From contig NC_072893.1 in NCBI RefSeq assembly GCF_027943255.1, positions 41,128,001-41,192,000 of the forward strand: a stretch of DNA of 64,000 nucleotides, in the 5' to 3' direction. The notes beneath the pieces are model-generated. The model saw only the letters and a program-made list of their open reading frames with translations. It was not told where the DNA came from and made no database searches. The DNA is from Anastrepha obliqua. Its lineage: Eukaryota; Arthropoda; Insecta; Diptera; Tephritidae. Positions 10,849-20,569 of this stretch are shown piece by piece; within the stretch, counting starts at the first letter, position 1, and each line of letters starts with the position of its first letter. The position numbers and the translations under genes are program-made.

Positions 10849-11167
10849 TAGGTTAAGTTAGGCGTGGCTGATCCTCTAGATCACACTTAGACCAGAAATT
10901 GATCCATAGTGATACCCCGTGTTAGTATGGAGAGTTTACCTTACATTTTTTCTTTGATACAAAGTTTGGATAATTTAAGTAGGCTGCTAATTTTTTGATC
11001 TGCCACTCTTTCTAATGTTGAAAATGATGCAGAACCTAAGCAGTTTATTCGTGTTCTGCTAAGTGCAGGGCAGTGGCAGAGTGAGGGTTTCAGGGCTCCT
11101 CTCGCGTTAACTTCGTTAGCTCGACTACACCTAGAACCTAAAACAGTCAATTCTAACTGCCAGACTC
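10849..11167 (-). mobile_element. 5'-truncated LINE, 3' end only
   Basis: On the minus strand the frame carries CHCPALSRTRINCLGS, the Cys/His knuckle that ends ORF2 of RNase H-bearing LINEs, then ISSLLKLSKL and a stop near 10941. A 3' untranslated piece with GGGGTATCACTATGGAT-like sequence follows and ends in CTAACTTAACC-type repeats (10851-10866). Length is about 320 bases, a typical dead-on-arrival insertion. It lies between two parts of mariner mar-1, so it inserted into the mariner. Confidence 0.78.
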
Positions 11168-11315
11168 CAATTTTTTTGCCAGAAGTTTGTGGAGAATCAA
11201 AGAAAACAAACTGCCGAAGATGAATCATCATTCACCAAGACAGTGCGGGCTCTCACGTATAGGTTTAAACAGAAGAGGTTTTGAGTACTCGAAAGATAAA
11301 ATTAATGGATCATTA
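11168..11315 (+). pseudogene. mariner mar-1, second-Asp piece
   Basis: The frame reads QFFLPEVCGESKKTNCRR, a stop, IIIHQDSAGSH and EEVLSTRKIKLMDH. HQDSAGSH corresponds to the HDNAxSH motif with the second catalytic Asp. The expected third-Asp segment does not follow; a tRNA-derived SINE starts at about 11320. With 9325-9513 and 10506-10848 this forms one mariner copy cut by successive insertions. Confidence 0.78.
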
Positions 11316-11319
11316 ACCT

Positions 11320-11640
11320 TACACAGCGGCCGACGTAGCCGAATGGGTATGTGCGGGACTAGCATTCGCAATTCAGAGAGAACGTAGGTTCGAATCTCGG
11401 TGAAAGACCAAAATGAAGAAAAAGTTTTTTCCTAATGGTGGCCGCCCCTGGGTAGGCACTGGCAAGCCTCCGAGTGTATTTCTATCATGAAAAAGCTGCT
11501 CATAAAAAAATATCTGCCATTCTGAGTCAGCTTGAGACTGTAGGTCCCTCTATTTGTGGGACAACATCAAGACGCACCCCACAAACAGGAGCACGAGCTC
11601 AGCCAAACACATAAAAAGGGGTGTACACGCCAATTATATA
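11320..11640 (+). mobile_element. tRNA-derived SINE (SINE-A), copy 1
   Basis: A tRNA-like head holds an A box (TAGCCGAATGG, about 11337) and a B box (GGTTCGAATCTC, about 11388), the internal RNA polymerase III promoter. The body has landmarks shared with seven other copies here: GCAAGCCTCCGAGTGTATTT, ATCTGCCATTCTGAGTCAGC, a block on Cys-rich CAAGACGCACCCCACAAACA, and the tail GGGGTGTACACGCCAATTAT. The tail ends in TATATA, directly against a rosa-like element. The other copies are at 16700, 17735, 20205, 24985, 26125, 44345 and 54385. Confidence 0.85.
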
Positions 11641-12344
11641 AAGGGTTTTTCAATAAGGGCGGGTAGATGTTGAAATGGAATAAAATAAGCTGTGTGTGAG
11701 TTATTGACAAAATTATTTTTTTATTTGAAAGACGCATATATGCCATTAAGTGTGAAATATGACATCATTCAAATGCCCGCCTCGGCTTTTTACGGATCCG
11801 AGTGGTCCAATTTTCAATGACTCTTCCGCATAGATCCGGCTGAATTTGAGCGATGGCTTGTGTTATGTTAACCTTTAGAACATCGACCGATGTGGTTTAT
11901 TTGCATAGACCTGAGACTTCAAGAAACCCCACAGGAAAAAGTCTAGCGGGGTCAAATCGCATGACCTTGGTGGCCAATTCACATCACCCCTGCGAGAGAT
12001 AACCTTACCCTCAAATTGTTCATGCAGAATGTCAATCGTGGCGTTTGCTGTGTGGCACGTAGAGCCGTCCTGCTGGAACCACATGTCGTCTAGGTCCATA
12101 TGGTTCAATATGGGCCATAAGAAATTGGAAGGGCCACCACGTCTACCGAAAAATGGGCGCAATGCGCGCAAGGTTTGCGTTAATGAACACTCATTTTGAT
12201 AATAAAGTTTTATCATTTGAACGTGCTGTTCAATCGTGTAACTTGCCATGATGATTTGGCATAAACAACTGAATAATAAACAAAGGATTTGACAGATGTC
12301 ACCAAAACAAAATGGCTGCCACCCGCGCCAATTGAAAAACCCTT
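11641..12344 (-). mobile_element. Rosa-like (DD41D) element, internally deleted (rosa-R1)
   Basis: Both ends carry an inverted repeat opening AAGGGTTTTTCAAT, flanked by TA on each side (11639-11640 and 12345-12346), the target site of Tc1/mariner elements. Full-length relatives are roughly twice as long. The left border touches a SINE-A tail and the right border lies beside a truncated mar-2 mariner. The element keeps one reading frame, listed separately. Confidence 0.9.
11875..12249 (-). pseudogene. Internally deleted DD41D transposase, 124 residues
   Basis: Start MASYTIEQHV at 12249. Residues 1-30 match the N-terminal helix-turn-helix opening of rosa-like transposases (IKLYYQNECSLTQTLRALRP). 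The frame then jumps to FLWPILNHMDLDDMWFQQDG with the second catalytic Asp, followed by NWPPRSCDLTPLDFFLW. The last Asp lies 41 residues after the second, hence DD41D. The first catalytic Asp and most of the DNA-binding region are deleted. A frameshift near 11885 stops it early; the expected C-terminus (VLKVNITQAIAQI, then VIENWTTRI) continues in another frame. It cannot catalyse transposition, but it is open for 124 residues. Confidence 0.85.
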
Positions 12345-12351
12345 TATATTC

Positions 12352-13004
12352 GACAAGTCTGGTGAGTAAGCCACATGCACCAGCGGTTCCCAATCGTATG
12401 TCTCCACCAATTCCCGGGTCGCCCTTGTTCGATGTGGCGGTGCATTGTCATCAAGAAAAATTACGTTGTGACGCCGATCGGCATATTCTGGGCGTTTGTG
12501 GTGTATATCGCTGTTCAAATCGGCGTTAGTAGCGCGCACAATCAACTGTTTCACCTGGTTTTAATAGTTCGTACCAAATCATACCACGCTGATTCCAGAA
12601 AACACACAGCATTGCCTTGCGGCCGAAGCGATTCGGTTTGGACGTTGTTTTTGGCTTGTAGGCGGGCGGACCATACGATCGTTTACGCTTGGGACTGGAG
12701 AAATACACCCATTTTTCATCACCCGTAACGATTCGATGCAAAAAAGACTTCCTTTGTAACCGGGAGAGCAGCATTTCACATGTGGTTTCACGATGTCCGC
12801 AAATCGCAGTTTGAAGGCACGAGATTTGACATTTTTAAGAGCCATAAAAATGCATTGTTGTATGAAACGTACCAAACAATGAACTGAATATTGTTGACAG
12901 ATGACAGACGAAAAAACAAAACATTTGGGAAGGTTTAAAAATACTCCTAGCGACATCTATGGACTAACAGCTGAAGGTCTCATTTCATAGGTATATATCT
13001 GGTA
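12352..13004 (-). pseudogene. mariner mar-2, copy 1 (truncated)
   Basis: From the 5' side (right), TACCAGATATATACCTATGA at 13004 down is a terminal repeat shared with copy 2 near 34670. The frame then reads NLVPSNCDLRTS, is deleted across the helix-turn-helix part, and resumes CEMLLSRLQRKSFLHRIV, TGDEKWVYFSSPKRK (first catalytic Asp), MLCVFWNQRG, ELLKPGETV, then LDDNAPPHRT (second Asp) and HVAYSPDL. It stops at about 12352 before the third Asp, next to rosa-R1. Frameshifts divide it into at least three frames. Confidence 0.88.
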
Positions 13005-14429
13005 AAAAGCTCGTTTTGGAGGTATACGCTTCGGAGTGGCAAAAGTGTTTTTGGTTGGTTCAAGCAAATGCAGAAGTGACCTCCAAGGAGAATATATTAA
13101 AAATCAACAAAACCATTTTAATTATTATGGTAATTTTTAGTTTCATAGTCTTCATTATCGGACGCAAACTATGAAAAGCAACCCTCGTAGCAGTTAAATT
13201 ATCTTAAATATGATTGAACTATTTACCTGTTCGGCCATAAATGTTTATTATGCATAGATATGTGGGTACATGGAAGCAAGCATTTTTGGCTTTACGTAAA
13301 ATTTAAAAATAGACTGAGCGCACATAAGAAAAATTGCCAAATCTGTAGAACATTTGATTACATTTGGACGGCAAAAACCAATACACGCACATACTTAAGT
13401 ACATATAGCTATATACGTAGCACATTGCCAAAACAGTAATGAGCACAAATGTTTGAGGTAAATCACCAATGATGAGCAGAGGGAGCCGTGTCCAAGAGGA
13501 GATGGCGAACGCACATTCAAGTGTGAATTTATTTGCGTGCACGCAGCAGGTGCAAGCTAAGGAAGGAAACGCAGCCATCAGGCATATTTACACACAAGCG
13601 TGCATAGGTACTTATTATACATACATACATGCGCACAGCTACATACAGTGAGCAGACGGACAAACATACTTAAGTAAGCACCTCATTATATTATTATGTA
13701 GTTGCTTGAATTCCGATGTTTTCACATACTTACTCACTTACTTACACACACACACACACATACATGTGTAAGCATTTATTTCAGGCCATTTGATTGAAAT
13801 CAAACTAAATTAGTTTAAAACAACAACCACACGTCTATTGTTTTGTGTATAGGAAACAAATGATATATTTTATTGTTTTATTTCAAATCGCTAAAAATAA
13901 AATTGAAGCCAACAGATTGCCTGCTGTTCTTGGCTAATTTTTTTCCTTCTCGTTTTTTTTTTTTGTACACTTGCGTTTTTTGCTTGAGCAACATTTGCAA
14001 AAAGTCATTAACGGCTAAATAAATTAAAACATTTGCTCAGCGGCTGAAATAAAAAACTGTGTAAATTAAATAAAAATTTGGTTTAAAAGCAACAAATTGA
14101 ATGCCAAACTAGATTTATTGTCTAAATGGAAGCAAATAAAATTGTTTCGATTTGCCACTGGCGCGCAAGTGTGAAAGACAAATGAATTATTTACTGCAAT
14201 GTGGCCAATACAAAAAAGTGTTGAAGGCGAATCAGCAGAAATATTTATATCGATGGCCATTTGATGCTGTTTTATTTACGCCCTCTATTCAAAAAACAAA
14301 AACAAGACTTGAAAAAATTTAAAAAAACTAATAAAAATAGAAAAAAATGAGTAGTTTATGGGAAACATATTGTTTTTTATTAATCAATATTTTTGCCTTC
14401 TGCTTCAATGCATAATTTTGCGCGCTTTT
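13005..14429. other. Unassigned intergenic or intronic sequence
   Basis: AT-rich, with (AC)n at about 13744-13761, ACAT repeats near 13618-13632 and a T-run at about 13954. No domain or element recognised. Confidence 0.45.
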
Positions 14430-14586
14430 CCAGGCTATCAAACGACTGAGCTGGAACCCCCAAGTACAGCGCAGAAGTGGCAGACTTAGGGGCTCTTGGC
14501 GACGCTGAATCGAAGAGGAATACAAAGCCGTGGACAAAGCAATGAACTGACAAAATGGAAAAATTTTACTTTGGCCTTATGCTTCC
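14430..14586 (+). pseudogene. Retroposon RT C-terminal scrap
   Basis: The frame reads LSWNPQVQRRSGRLRGSWRR, then IEEEYKAVDKAMN and KWKNFTLALC. A WNPxGxRRRGRPxxxWRR block followed by EELK and W/R-S-F-V-x-A-L-C closes many endonuclease/RT retroposons. About 150 bases remain, fused at about 14587 to a different LINE tail. Confidence 0.55.
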
Positions 14587-14826
14587 TGTCCTGTATTAGC
14601 TAGAACCAGATTAAAATGCTTAGGTGCTCTACAATATGAGGAGTTAGCGAACCTCTCGGGGATAGAGCTCCGAAGTTTACTTAGATTCGCAAAAGACGGA
14701 GACGTATTACAAGATGTCTACTACAAAGAAACGTAAAGGTCTAGCTCCATATGGTAACACTAAGGATCAATAGGTCTATGTGATGGCTTTCAGCCAGCCA
14801 AGTCAACCTAACCTAACCTAACCTAT
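14587..14826 (+). mobile_element. LINE 3' end with CCTAA tail
   Basis: The frame reads CPVLARTRLKCLGALQYEEL, IELRSLLRFAKDGDV and a stop at about 14735. It is the knuckle and closing helix of an RNase H-bearing LINE ORF2, as at 10849-11167 but on the plus strand. A short 3' untranslated part ends in CAACCTAACCTAACCTAACC at about 14805-14825. Severely 5'-truncated. Confidence 0.75.
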
Positions 14827-14854
14827 GCTTCGCAACGGAGACGAAGGAATCATG

Positions 14855-15030
14855 ATGACGATGAAACGAGCTATCTACGTATGTCTTTTTCAGGAATGTT
14901 GTTTATGGTGGCAGTCACAGTGACTTGATTGGTTTCAGTGGATTCACGATGCTTTTCTTTCATCTCTAACTGCAGTTTCGGGTATGGATAGCAATCGCAG
15001 GTTGCCAAATTAGGTGAGTATAGCGACTTT
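14855..15030 (-). pseudogene. mariner C-terminal scrap
   Basis: The minus-strand frame reads YSPNLATCDCYPYPKLQLEM, carrying the third catalytic Asp of a mariner (usual form CDFYLFPK), then ESTETNQVTVTATINNIPEK and a stop. Only this ~60-residue part survives. Confidence 0.7.
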
Positions 15031-15134
15031 GCAACGACATAATTCAAGGGGACATGGTGGTCTAGAGCACGAAATTTTATTTGCCATTAAAAATTAAAAA
15101 AACGAAAAAACGAAAGAAAAATGCTAGTTTTTAA

Positions 15135-15615
15135 TATAAATGATCGGATGTTTATTTCATTATAAGGAGGAAGGTATGCCGTTAATAGTGGAAAATAACA
15201 TCAGGCAAATGACCACCACGACTACGCTTACAGGACAATATCCTTTTCATGAAATTTGGCATAACCGAATTGCAAAGTGGCTGCCCTATGTCCTCGATAG
15301 CCTCACGAATTCCATATTTGAGGTCTTGAATCGACCTTGGGCTGTTGGCGTAGACCTTCTCTTTCACGTGGCCTCAAAGAAAAAAGTCACAAGATGTTAA
15401 ATCACAAGATCTCGGTGGCCAATTGTGATCACCTCTTCGAGAGATAACACGGTTCTGAAACTTTTCCCGTAAAAGATCAATGGTTTCGTTGTTTGTGTGG
15501 CACGTAGCGCCGTCTTGTTGAAAATAAACGTTGTCCAGATCAATACCATCTAATTCCGGCCATAAGAAATCGTTAATCATCTCTCCTGTTCAACACCTGT
15601 TATTGGAAAACTCTT
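15135..15615 (-). mobile_element. Rosa-like element R2, copy 1
   Basis: The right end (about 15588-15614) carries the terminal repeat read as AAAAGAGTTTTCCAATAACA. The frame starts MINDFLWPELDGID within 40 bases of it and reads FQQDGATCHTNNETID (second Asp) and NWPPRSCDLTSCDFFL, 41 residues to the third Asp. After a one-base shift come GHVKEKVYANSPRSIQDLKY and a closing GGHLPDVIFHY. The DNA-binding region and first Asp are deleted. The left terminal repeat is not visible. Copy 2 is at 35004-35407. Confidence 0.83.
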
Positions 15616-16699
15616 TTGTTCCGACGATAGCCATATATGTTGTGAATAACATATTCAAATTTCAAGTGATTCGGTTGAATTTTTCTTTTCTTCATCCACG
15701 CCGTGCCGAAAAAAGTCGAAGTAAATAAGTTTAAAGTTTGAGGTACAGAAGCGCGCGGACTGTTCTCTACCTAATTAATGGGCAGTAGAAGCTATAATAT
15801 TGGGAGTTTCCCAATAAAAAAATCACAGTGTAGTCTTAAGATGCTATACTTTCGAAATATCGAAAAAAACCAAAATCGATTCTTTGAAATTTCTAGATCA
15901 CCGGGGTCCTCTTAAGTTTCATCAGAAATTCACTCACAATTCTTGGCCGATGAAAGGAATTTTTTATCGTTTAGGCCAACTCTTAGGGCTGCCCCTCCAG
16001 TGCTTTATAATTTTCCTTTTTATATTTTTGTTTGCTTTACAAATTCATCTACGGTCAAAACAATAGGTTTTCAATGTTTTAAGCTTAACAGAAATGTTCA
16101 TATAAAGTCAGTGAAGTGTTGACCGTCGAACGAAAGATGAGTAAGAACGAAAACCTGAATCGCGTTTTTCTCGCAATACGTTTTTTTTCGCGCTGTCGAA
16201 TATAACTCAAAAGGTAATGAAGATATCAACTTTACAGAGATAGTCTTGGACACATTGGCCTTTGCATTTTCCTCCAATTTTATATTAATTATCACTAAAA
16301 ATATTGTTTTGTTCAATTTGTTTATAAGAAAACAAAGTGTAATATTTTTATTTTTCACTTCAAATTTTTATTCTTCTTTTTTTTTCGTTGAAAATAGGTA
16401 AGTGCAAAGCGGAATAACTTATTTTAATGAAATTTGTTTTGCTGGTTGATTTCAGTTGATTACAAGAGGCTGTGCATCCAACGGCGCAAATTAAAGGAGC
16501 CACGAACTCGAAAAGTTATTGACCGATCTCCCAGAAATTTTGCACACATCTTTTTTATGATATTACTTTCTATGTGAATGCAAGTTTTCGAAAGTTTTGG
16601 GAAAAAATAATTTTTGGTTTTTTGTATTCAGGTTACTGACGCCGATGCTACAATGCCCGCCCATTCAGAAGCCGCACTGCGACCTTCCTGGAAGAATTG
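15616..16699. other. Unassigned sequence
   Basis: AT-rich; I see no coding similarity or repeated landmark shared with the rest of the window. Confidence 0.4.
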
Positions 16700-16930
16700 A
16701 GTGTACATCCGATGGTTGATGGTTTTTCCACAAATGGAGGGACCTTCAGTTTTATGCCGTCTCCGAACGGCAAAGAGTTGTTTTTATGAGAAGCTTTTCC
16801 ATGACAGAAACACACTCGGAAGTATGCCATTGCCTGCCCAGAGGCATTTGAAGTTTCATGCCCGCGGTTTCGAACCCAAGCACTATAGAATGGCAGTCAT
16901 ACTCGAACTCATTCGGCTACGGGGACGAAT
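16700..16930 (-). mobile_element. SINE-A, copy 2
   Basis: Reverse orientation. Body landmarks: CCGTCTCCGAACGGCAAAG, CATGACAGAAACACACTCGG and GCCATTGCCTGCC. The tRNA-like head follows at the right, with a B box readable in reverse as GGTTCGAAACC (about 16872) and an A box TAGCCGAATGAG (about 16912). Confidence 0.78.
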
Positions 16931-17734
16931 AATTAGAAAATTAAAAGTAATATTAGTTTTAGTTTTTAGTTGTCTCATATACAACTTTATCCAACTTTGA
17001 AGATAAATAAAAAGAAGCAGCAATCTTGCGCTGTACAATGCAAATTATTTCTATGCCATCCCGTTTGTGCTAAAAAGATCCAATAAAAACCAAGAATTTG
17101 TTTTTTTGCAGTAAAAGATACGTTATCTTTTTGTCATGAACCTTTTTTCCGATAAGATAATAAAAAAAAGCTCAAACCGTAATTAGCGTCAAGTGATTGA
17201 ATAAAGCTGCGATGAGTACTTTTGCTGGCTGTTTTCTCTTATTAACAATTCATCTTCATCACTTTCGTTTCGATTGCTTAATTCCACGAACGACTTTGTT
17301 TATAGACACTTTATATACAACAAATTGTTTGGGTTTTTTTGGTGAAGAAGAAAGTGAAAGATGCAAACATCAAATTCATATCTATGAGTATCGCCATGTG
17401 GATGTGATTCATATATGTGAATATGTATGATTTAGTGTATTTTATTTGTATGTATGTATGTGTATACATGTAAGCATATTTAGGTGTATAAGTTGCAAGC
17501 AGTGCCACACTTTGCTAAAAATAAAGTGCAGCACACTTATACCTGCCTCTTGTTGTTGTACACTTGTACTTTTTTAAATGCGTATATTATTATTGTTGTA
17601 TGTGTGCGCGTGTGTGCCTGTACGTAAATTCGTATGATTCAGCCGCAGAAGTGATTGACAAAGCGTTGACTGATGAGCTGGTGGTGCTTCGGAACACATA
17701 ATTTCAAGCAACTATTAAGAATTTAAGAATGGCG
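16931..17734. other. Unassigned sequence with TATG and GT microsatellites
   Basis: TATGTATGTATG near 17447-17462 and a GT-rich run near 17600-17620. No other feature recognised. Confidence 0.4.
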
Positions 17735-17965
17735 GCCAGCGTAGACTACTCGTAATGGGTTTGTGCGTGACTACAGTTTGGCAGGTACCCGCTGCCATGT
17801 TCACTATGGACATAAAACATCGAGTGATAGAAATAGTGTTTTTTCAAATCCCTGAGTGCTATGAAAAAGCTTTCATGAAAACTTTCGCAGAAGGCATAAA
17901 ATTCTAAGGATTTCCTGTAAGAGACCTCAAGAAGCGCACCATAAACTCAAGAATAAGCTAGAAGT
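17735..17965 (+). mobile_element. SINE-A, copy 3 (diverged)
   Basis: The head GGCGGCCAGCGTAGACTACT and the body pieces CTATGAAAAAGCTTTCATG and GACCTCAAGAAGCGCACCAT align in order with SINE-A, but the B box is no longer recognisable. Older than the other copies. Confidence 0.5.
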
Positions 17966-18055
17966 ATTGCTTTATAAACTAGAAACCCCACATCCATTGC
18001 AGTTCACGAACATTCTGAAATCGTGCATATCAAAAACTTACATCACGTCTCAGTA

Positions 18056-18397
18056 AAGCGTCTTTCAAAAGTAACGCCAAGATGTCAGGAATGAATAATT
18101 CCCAGACAGCACCTTTTTTAGGTCATCTTTGATATTTTTCAAGTAGACAGACTTGCAATTTTACACGATAGACCGACGCATTAAAATTATCGCAACTTAT
18201 TATGAAAATGGTCAATCTTTAAGAACAACTCACCGCAAATTTCGTGATTTTAGTCGTCTGAATGGATGTTGCTGAAAGTTGAAGGCTTTTCTCAGGCGAC
18301 ATCTCGTCTTTCTCAACAATTAGGCATTCCTGAATCGACTGTTTGGCGGAGTTTGTCTGTATGTAGGCGTGGACATTTGAATTCGTAGCTTCACATA
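18056..18397 (+). mobile_element. Rosa-like element R3, left part
   Basis: The terminal repeat GTCTTTCAAAA at 18060 is mirrored at about 19235-19246. The frame reads RIKIIATYYENGQSLRTTHR and FRDF, the opening helix-turn-helix of rosa-like transposases. A shift leads to FSQATSRLSQQLGIPESTVW, the second helix-turn-helix, and then abruptly to RRGHLNS, the C-terminal GGHL motif. The whole catalytic domain was deleted before mariner mar-5 inserted at the TA at 18396. The element resumes at 19142. Confidence 0.72.
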
Positions 18398-19139
18398 CGA
18401 GGTGTGTTCGAAAAGTATGCCGACGAGTTCGGCCATTTTAAATGTTCAGTTAATTGTTGACAGCTGCTTTGCTTGCACGTGTTTCGGCTCGTCTTCGATT
18501 TTTACCTACTCAAAATGATGAATCAAATTTTATGTGAAAAACGACATTAAGTGCGCGGATGTATTCCGAATGTTGATTTTGTCATACGGAGAAGCTACTT
18601 TGGACCAAAGCAACGTTTTTCGGTGGTACAAAATGTTCTCAGAAGACCGAGAAGATGTGAACGACGAAAAGCGTGCCAGACGCCCGAGCACTTCAACAAC
18701 AGACGAAAAAATTGATGAAGTGAAGAAAATGGTATTGGCCAATCGTCGAGTCACCGTTAGAGAAGTTGCTCAGGACCTAGACATATCGATTGGTTCAAGC
18801 CATTCGATTTTTTTCACTGATTTGATCATGAGACGGGTCGCCGCTAAATTCGTACCAAAACTGCTCAAGTTCGACCAAAAGCAGCGTCGCATGAGCTAAT
18901 GAGATGTTGGACTCTGTCTGCGACGACCCAAATTTGCTCCAGAGGGTCATAACTGGTGACAAATCGTGGGTTTATGGTTATGACGTGGAAACCAAAGCGG
19001 AATAAGGAATATTACCTACAAGTTATGTGCAATTTGAGCGAAGCAACTCGCAATCCGCCAGAAACGCCCGGATTTGTAGAAGAACAAAAATAATTTTTGT
19101 AAAAACACAAAATTCGCGATACTTTTTGAACACAACTCG
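18398..19139 (+). mobile_element. mariner mar-5, internally deleted, both ends present
   Basis: Left end CGAGGTGTGTTCGAAAAGTA and right end (reverse complement) CGAGTTGTGTTCAAAAAGTA match at 18 of 20 bases. TA flanks both ends (18396-18397, 19140-19141). It carries an open N-terminal frame (listed separately), then TGDKSWVYGYDVETKA with the first catalytic Asp at about 18955, and a deletion joining to YYLQVMCNLSEA and RQKRPDL. The second and third Asp are absent. It is nested inside rosa-R3. Confidence 0.92.
18534..18899 (+). CDS. mariner-derived DNA-binding domain frame, 121 residues
   Basis: Open from ATG at 18534 to a stop at 18897. Residues 1-60 (CADVFRMLILSYGEA, VFRWYKMFSEDREDV) are the first helix-turn-helix and residues 70-110 (RVTVREVAQDLDISIGSSHS) the second. 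RAAKFVPKLL-like sequence follows, just short of the catalytic domain. Intact mariner transposases are about 340 residues, so this is the paired DNA-binding domain alone. Such truncated proteins can in principle bind terminal repeats and repress transposition; expression here is not shown. The upstream in-frame codons continue the family sequence, so the ATG may be secondary. Confidence 0.6.
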   Translation: MKNDIKCADVFRMLILSYGEATLDQSNVFRWYKMFSEDREDVNDEKRARRPSTSTTDEKIDEVKKMVLANRRVTVREVAQDLDISIGSSHSIFFTDLIMRRVAAKFVPKLLKFDQKQRRMS

Positions 19140-19141
19140 TA

Positions 19142-19250
19142 TAATTGTTAAGGGTCTTATTGTGAATAAAACTAGTGAAACCTGGAAGTGCCTAAATTTT
19201 TACATTTTTTATTTTAAAACAATGTCTAAGGATGCTTTTTGAAAGACCAA
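19142..19250 (+). mobile_element. Rosa-like element R3, right part
   Basis: The right terminal end, CTTTTTGAAAGACC at about 19235-19248, followed by TA-containing sequence. It mirrors the left end at 18060. Together the two parts would make an element of about 450 bases before mar-5 entered. Confidence 0.65.
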
Positions 19251-19519
19251 TAATTTTGATGAGGTTCATGAAAATGTGCAAAATTGTATTTATTTAAGAC
19301 CCACACCTATTGCTAGGTGCACACAGTGTATTATTTTACTTTTACTTACCAGCAAACTGGTTCATATAATCACATATACATAAATAAATATTGCAGCACT
19401 TACCTGAAAAAAGAAGGAAGAATAATATTTAATATAATCTAATTAATTAATTTATAATTGAACGCAACTGTGTCTAAATATTTCAAAATATAAAATATTG
19501 TAATATATCTATATATTAA
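19251..19519. other. Unassigned AT-rich sequence
   Basis: No element recognised; it becomes TA-rich toward the Helitron-like element that follows. Confidence 0.35.
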
Positions 19520-20174
19520 ATATAAAAAGAAGTTACATTTCCTTGGTAATCTTATAACTCAAGAACCGCCAAACCGATTGACATAAAAATTTTAGAGTTC
19601 TTTTCTATCTTTGAGGAGGTGGTTTGTGTGAAGTTTGATTGAAATCGGTGCAGCCGTTCCTGAGTTATGACATTTTATGTGAGTAATGGTTTCCTCTCAT
19701 ACGAAATGCCTGTATGGGAAAAACAACAACAAATACACAGCCGCTTATGAGCGTTTCTGTTGTACTGTTGTGGTTGAAAGTGTATTATGTTAATATTAAT
19801 TTTGGACGAAAATATAATAAAAACTGGAGCATTCAAGGAACTGGAAAAACATTTTTAACTTTATTTATTTTGGCATTATTTATTTAGCGTAAAAAAATGA
19901 AATGGAAATTAAAGAATCAAAGTTTAATTACAAGTTTTTATCGGCTCTTTCACCTTACCTGTATATAGGTGACCACCACAATCAAATTTTAAAAAAGTAC
20001 AGAAAAGGCTATTGTGACATCTTTGGAAAGTATGTTGAATGAAAAAAATCAACTAATTCAACTGTTTAAACATTTTACGAGTTCTATAAAGAAAACTTAA
20101 TATGAAAAATTTCTTGCGGTATAAAAAAAAACATTTTATGTATGGTGGTGCGAAGCCCACTGGGAAATGCTAGT
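19520..20174 (+). mobile_element. Helitron-like non-autonomous element
   Basis: The right end reads GCGAAGCCCACTGGGAAATG then CTAGT (20170-20174), the kind of short-hairpin-plus-CTAG(T) terminus seen in insect Helitron/Helentron derivatives, followed by TATATA. Near the left end ATAACTCAAGAACCGCC (about 19554) is mirrored by GTTCCTGAGTTAT (about 19658), an inverted pair typical of the 5' part of such elements. No Rep/helicase coding remains. The classification rests on structural resemblance only. Confidence 0.5.
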
Positions 20175-20204
20175 TATATATAAATTTAATTGATGGCAAC
20201 ATCT

Positions 20205-20500
20205 TTTAATGGGTGTTTGGCCGAGGGAGGGAAACTATTTCTAGTGTGCGTCTTTATGATGTTCCACAAATGGAGGTCCTATAGTTTAAGCCGACTCTGA
20301 ACGGCAGCTGGGTTTTTACAAAAAAGCATTTTTTCATGACATTTCGGAGGCTTGCCTTTGCCTGCCGAGTGTCAACTGTTATTAGGAAAAACCTTTTCTA
20401 TCATTTGTTGTTTCATGCGCGGGTATACGAATCTGGGTTCCCCCCAAATGGTGGTCATGCACCAAGCAAATTGGCTACTGTGGCCTCAATAGGTAGGCAA
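20205..20500 (-). mobile_element. SINE-A, copy 4
   Basis: Reverse orientation, near full length. Landmarks: GGGTGTTTGGCCGAG (tail side), TGTTCCACAAATGGAGG, GCCGACTCTGAACGGCAG, CTTGCCTTTGCCTGCCGAGT. The tRNA-like head at about 20420-20490 is diverged. Confidence 0.78.
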
Positions 20501-20569
20501 TAAGAGAAACACTCAATTTCTTGTCTCAACACTGATAATTTCATTATTTCTTTAAAAAAGTACTTACAG

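Noticed and set aside
11325..11400. Functional tRNA gene
   Set aside because: Same reasoning: it is the head of SINE-A, repeated at other sites.
12296..12728. Plus-strand frames of 77 and 117 residues
   Set aside because: Antisense to mariner mar-2 and rosa-R1.
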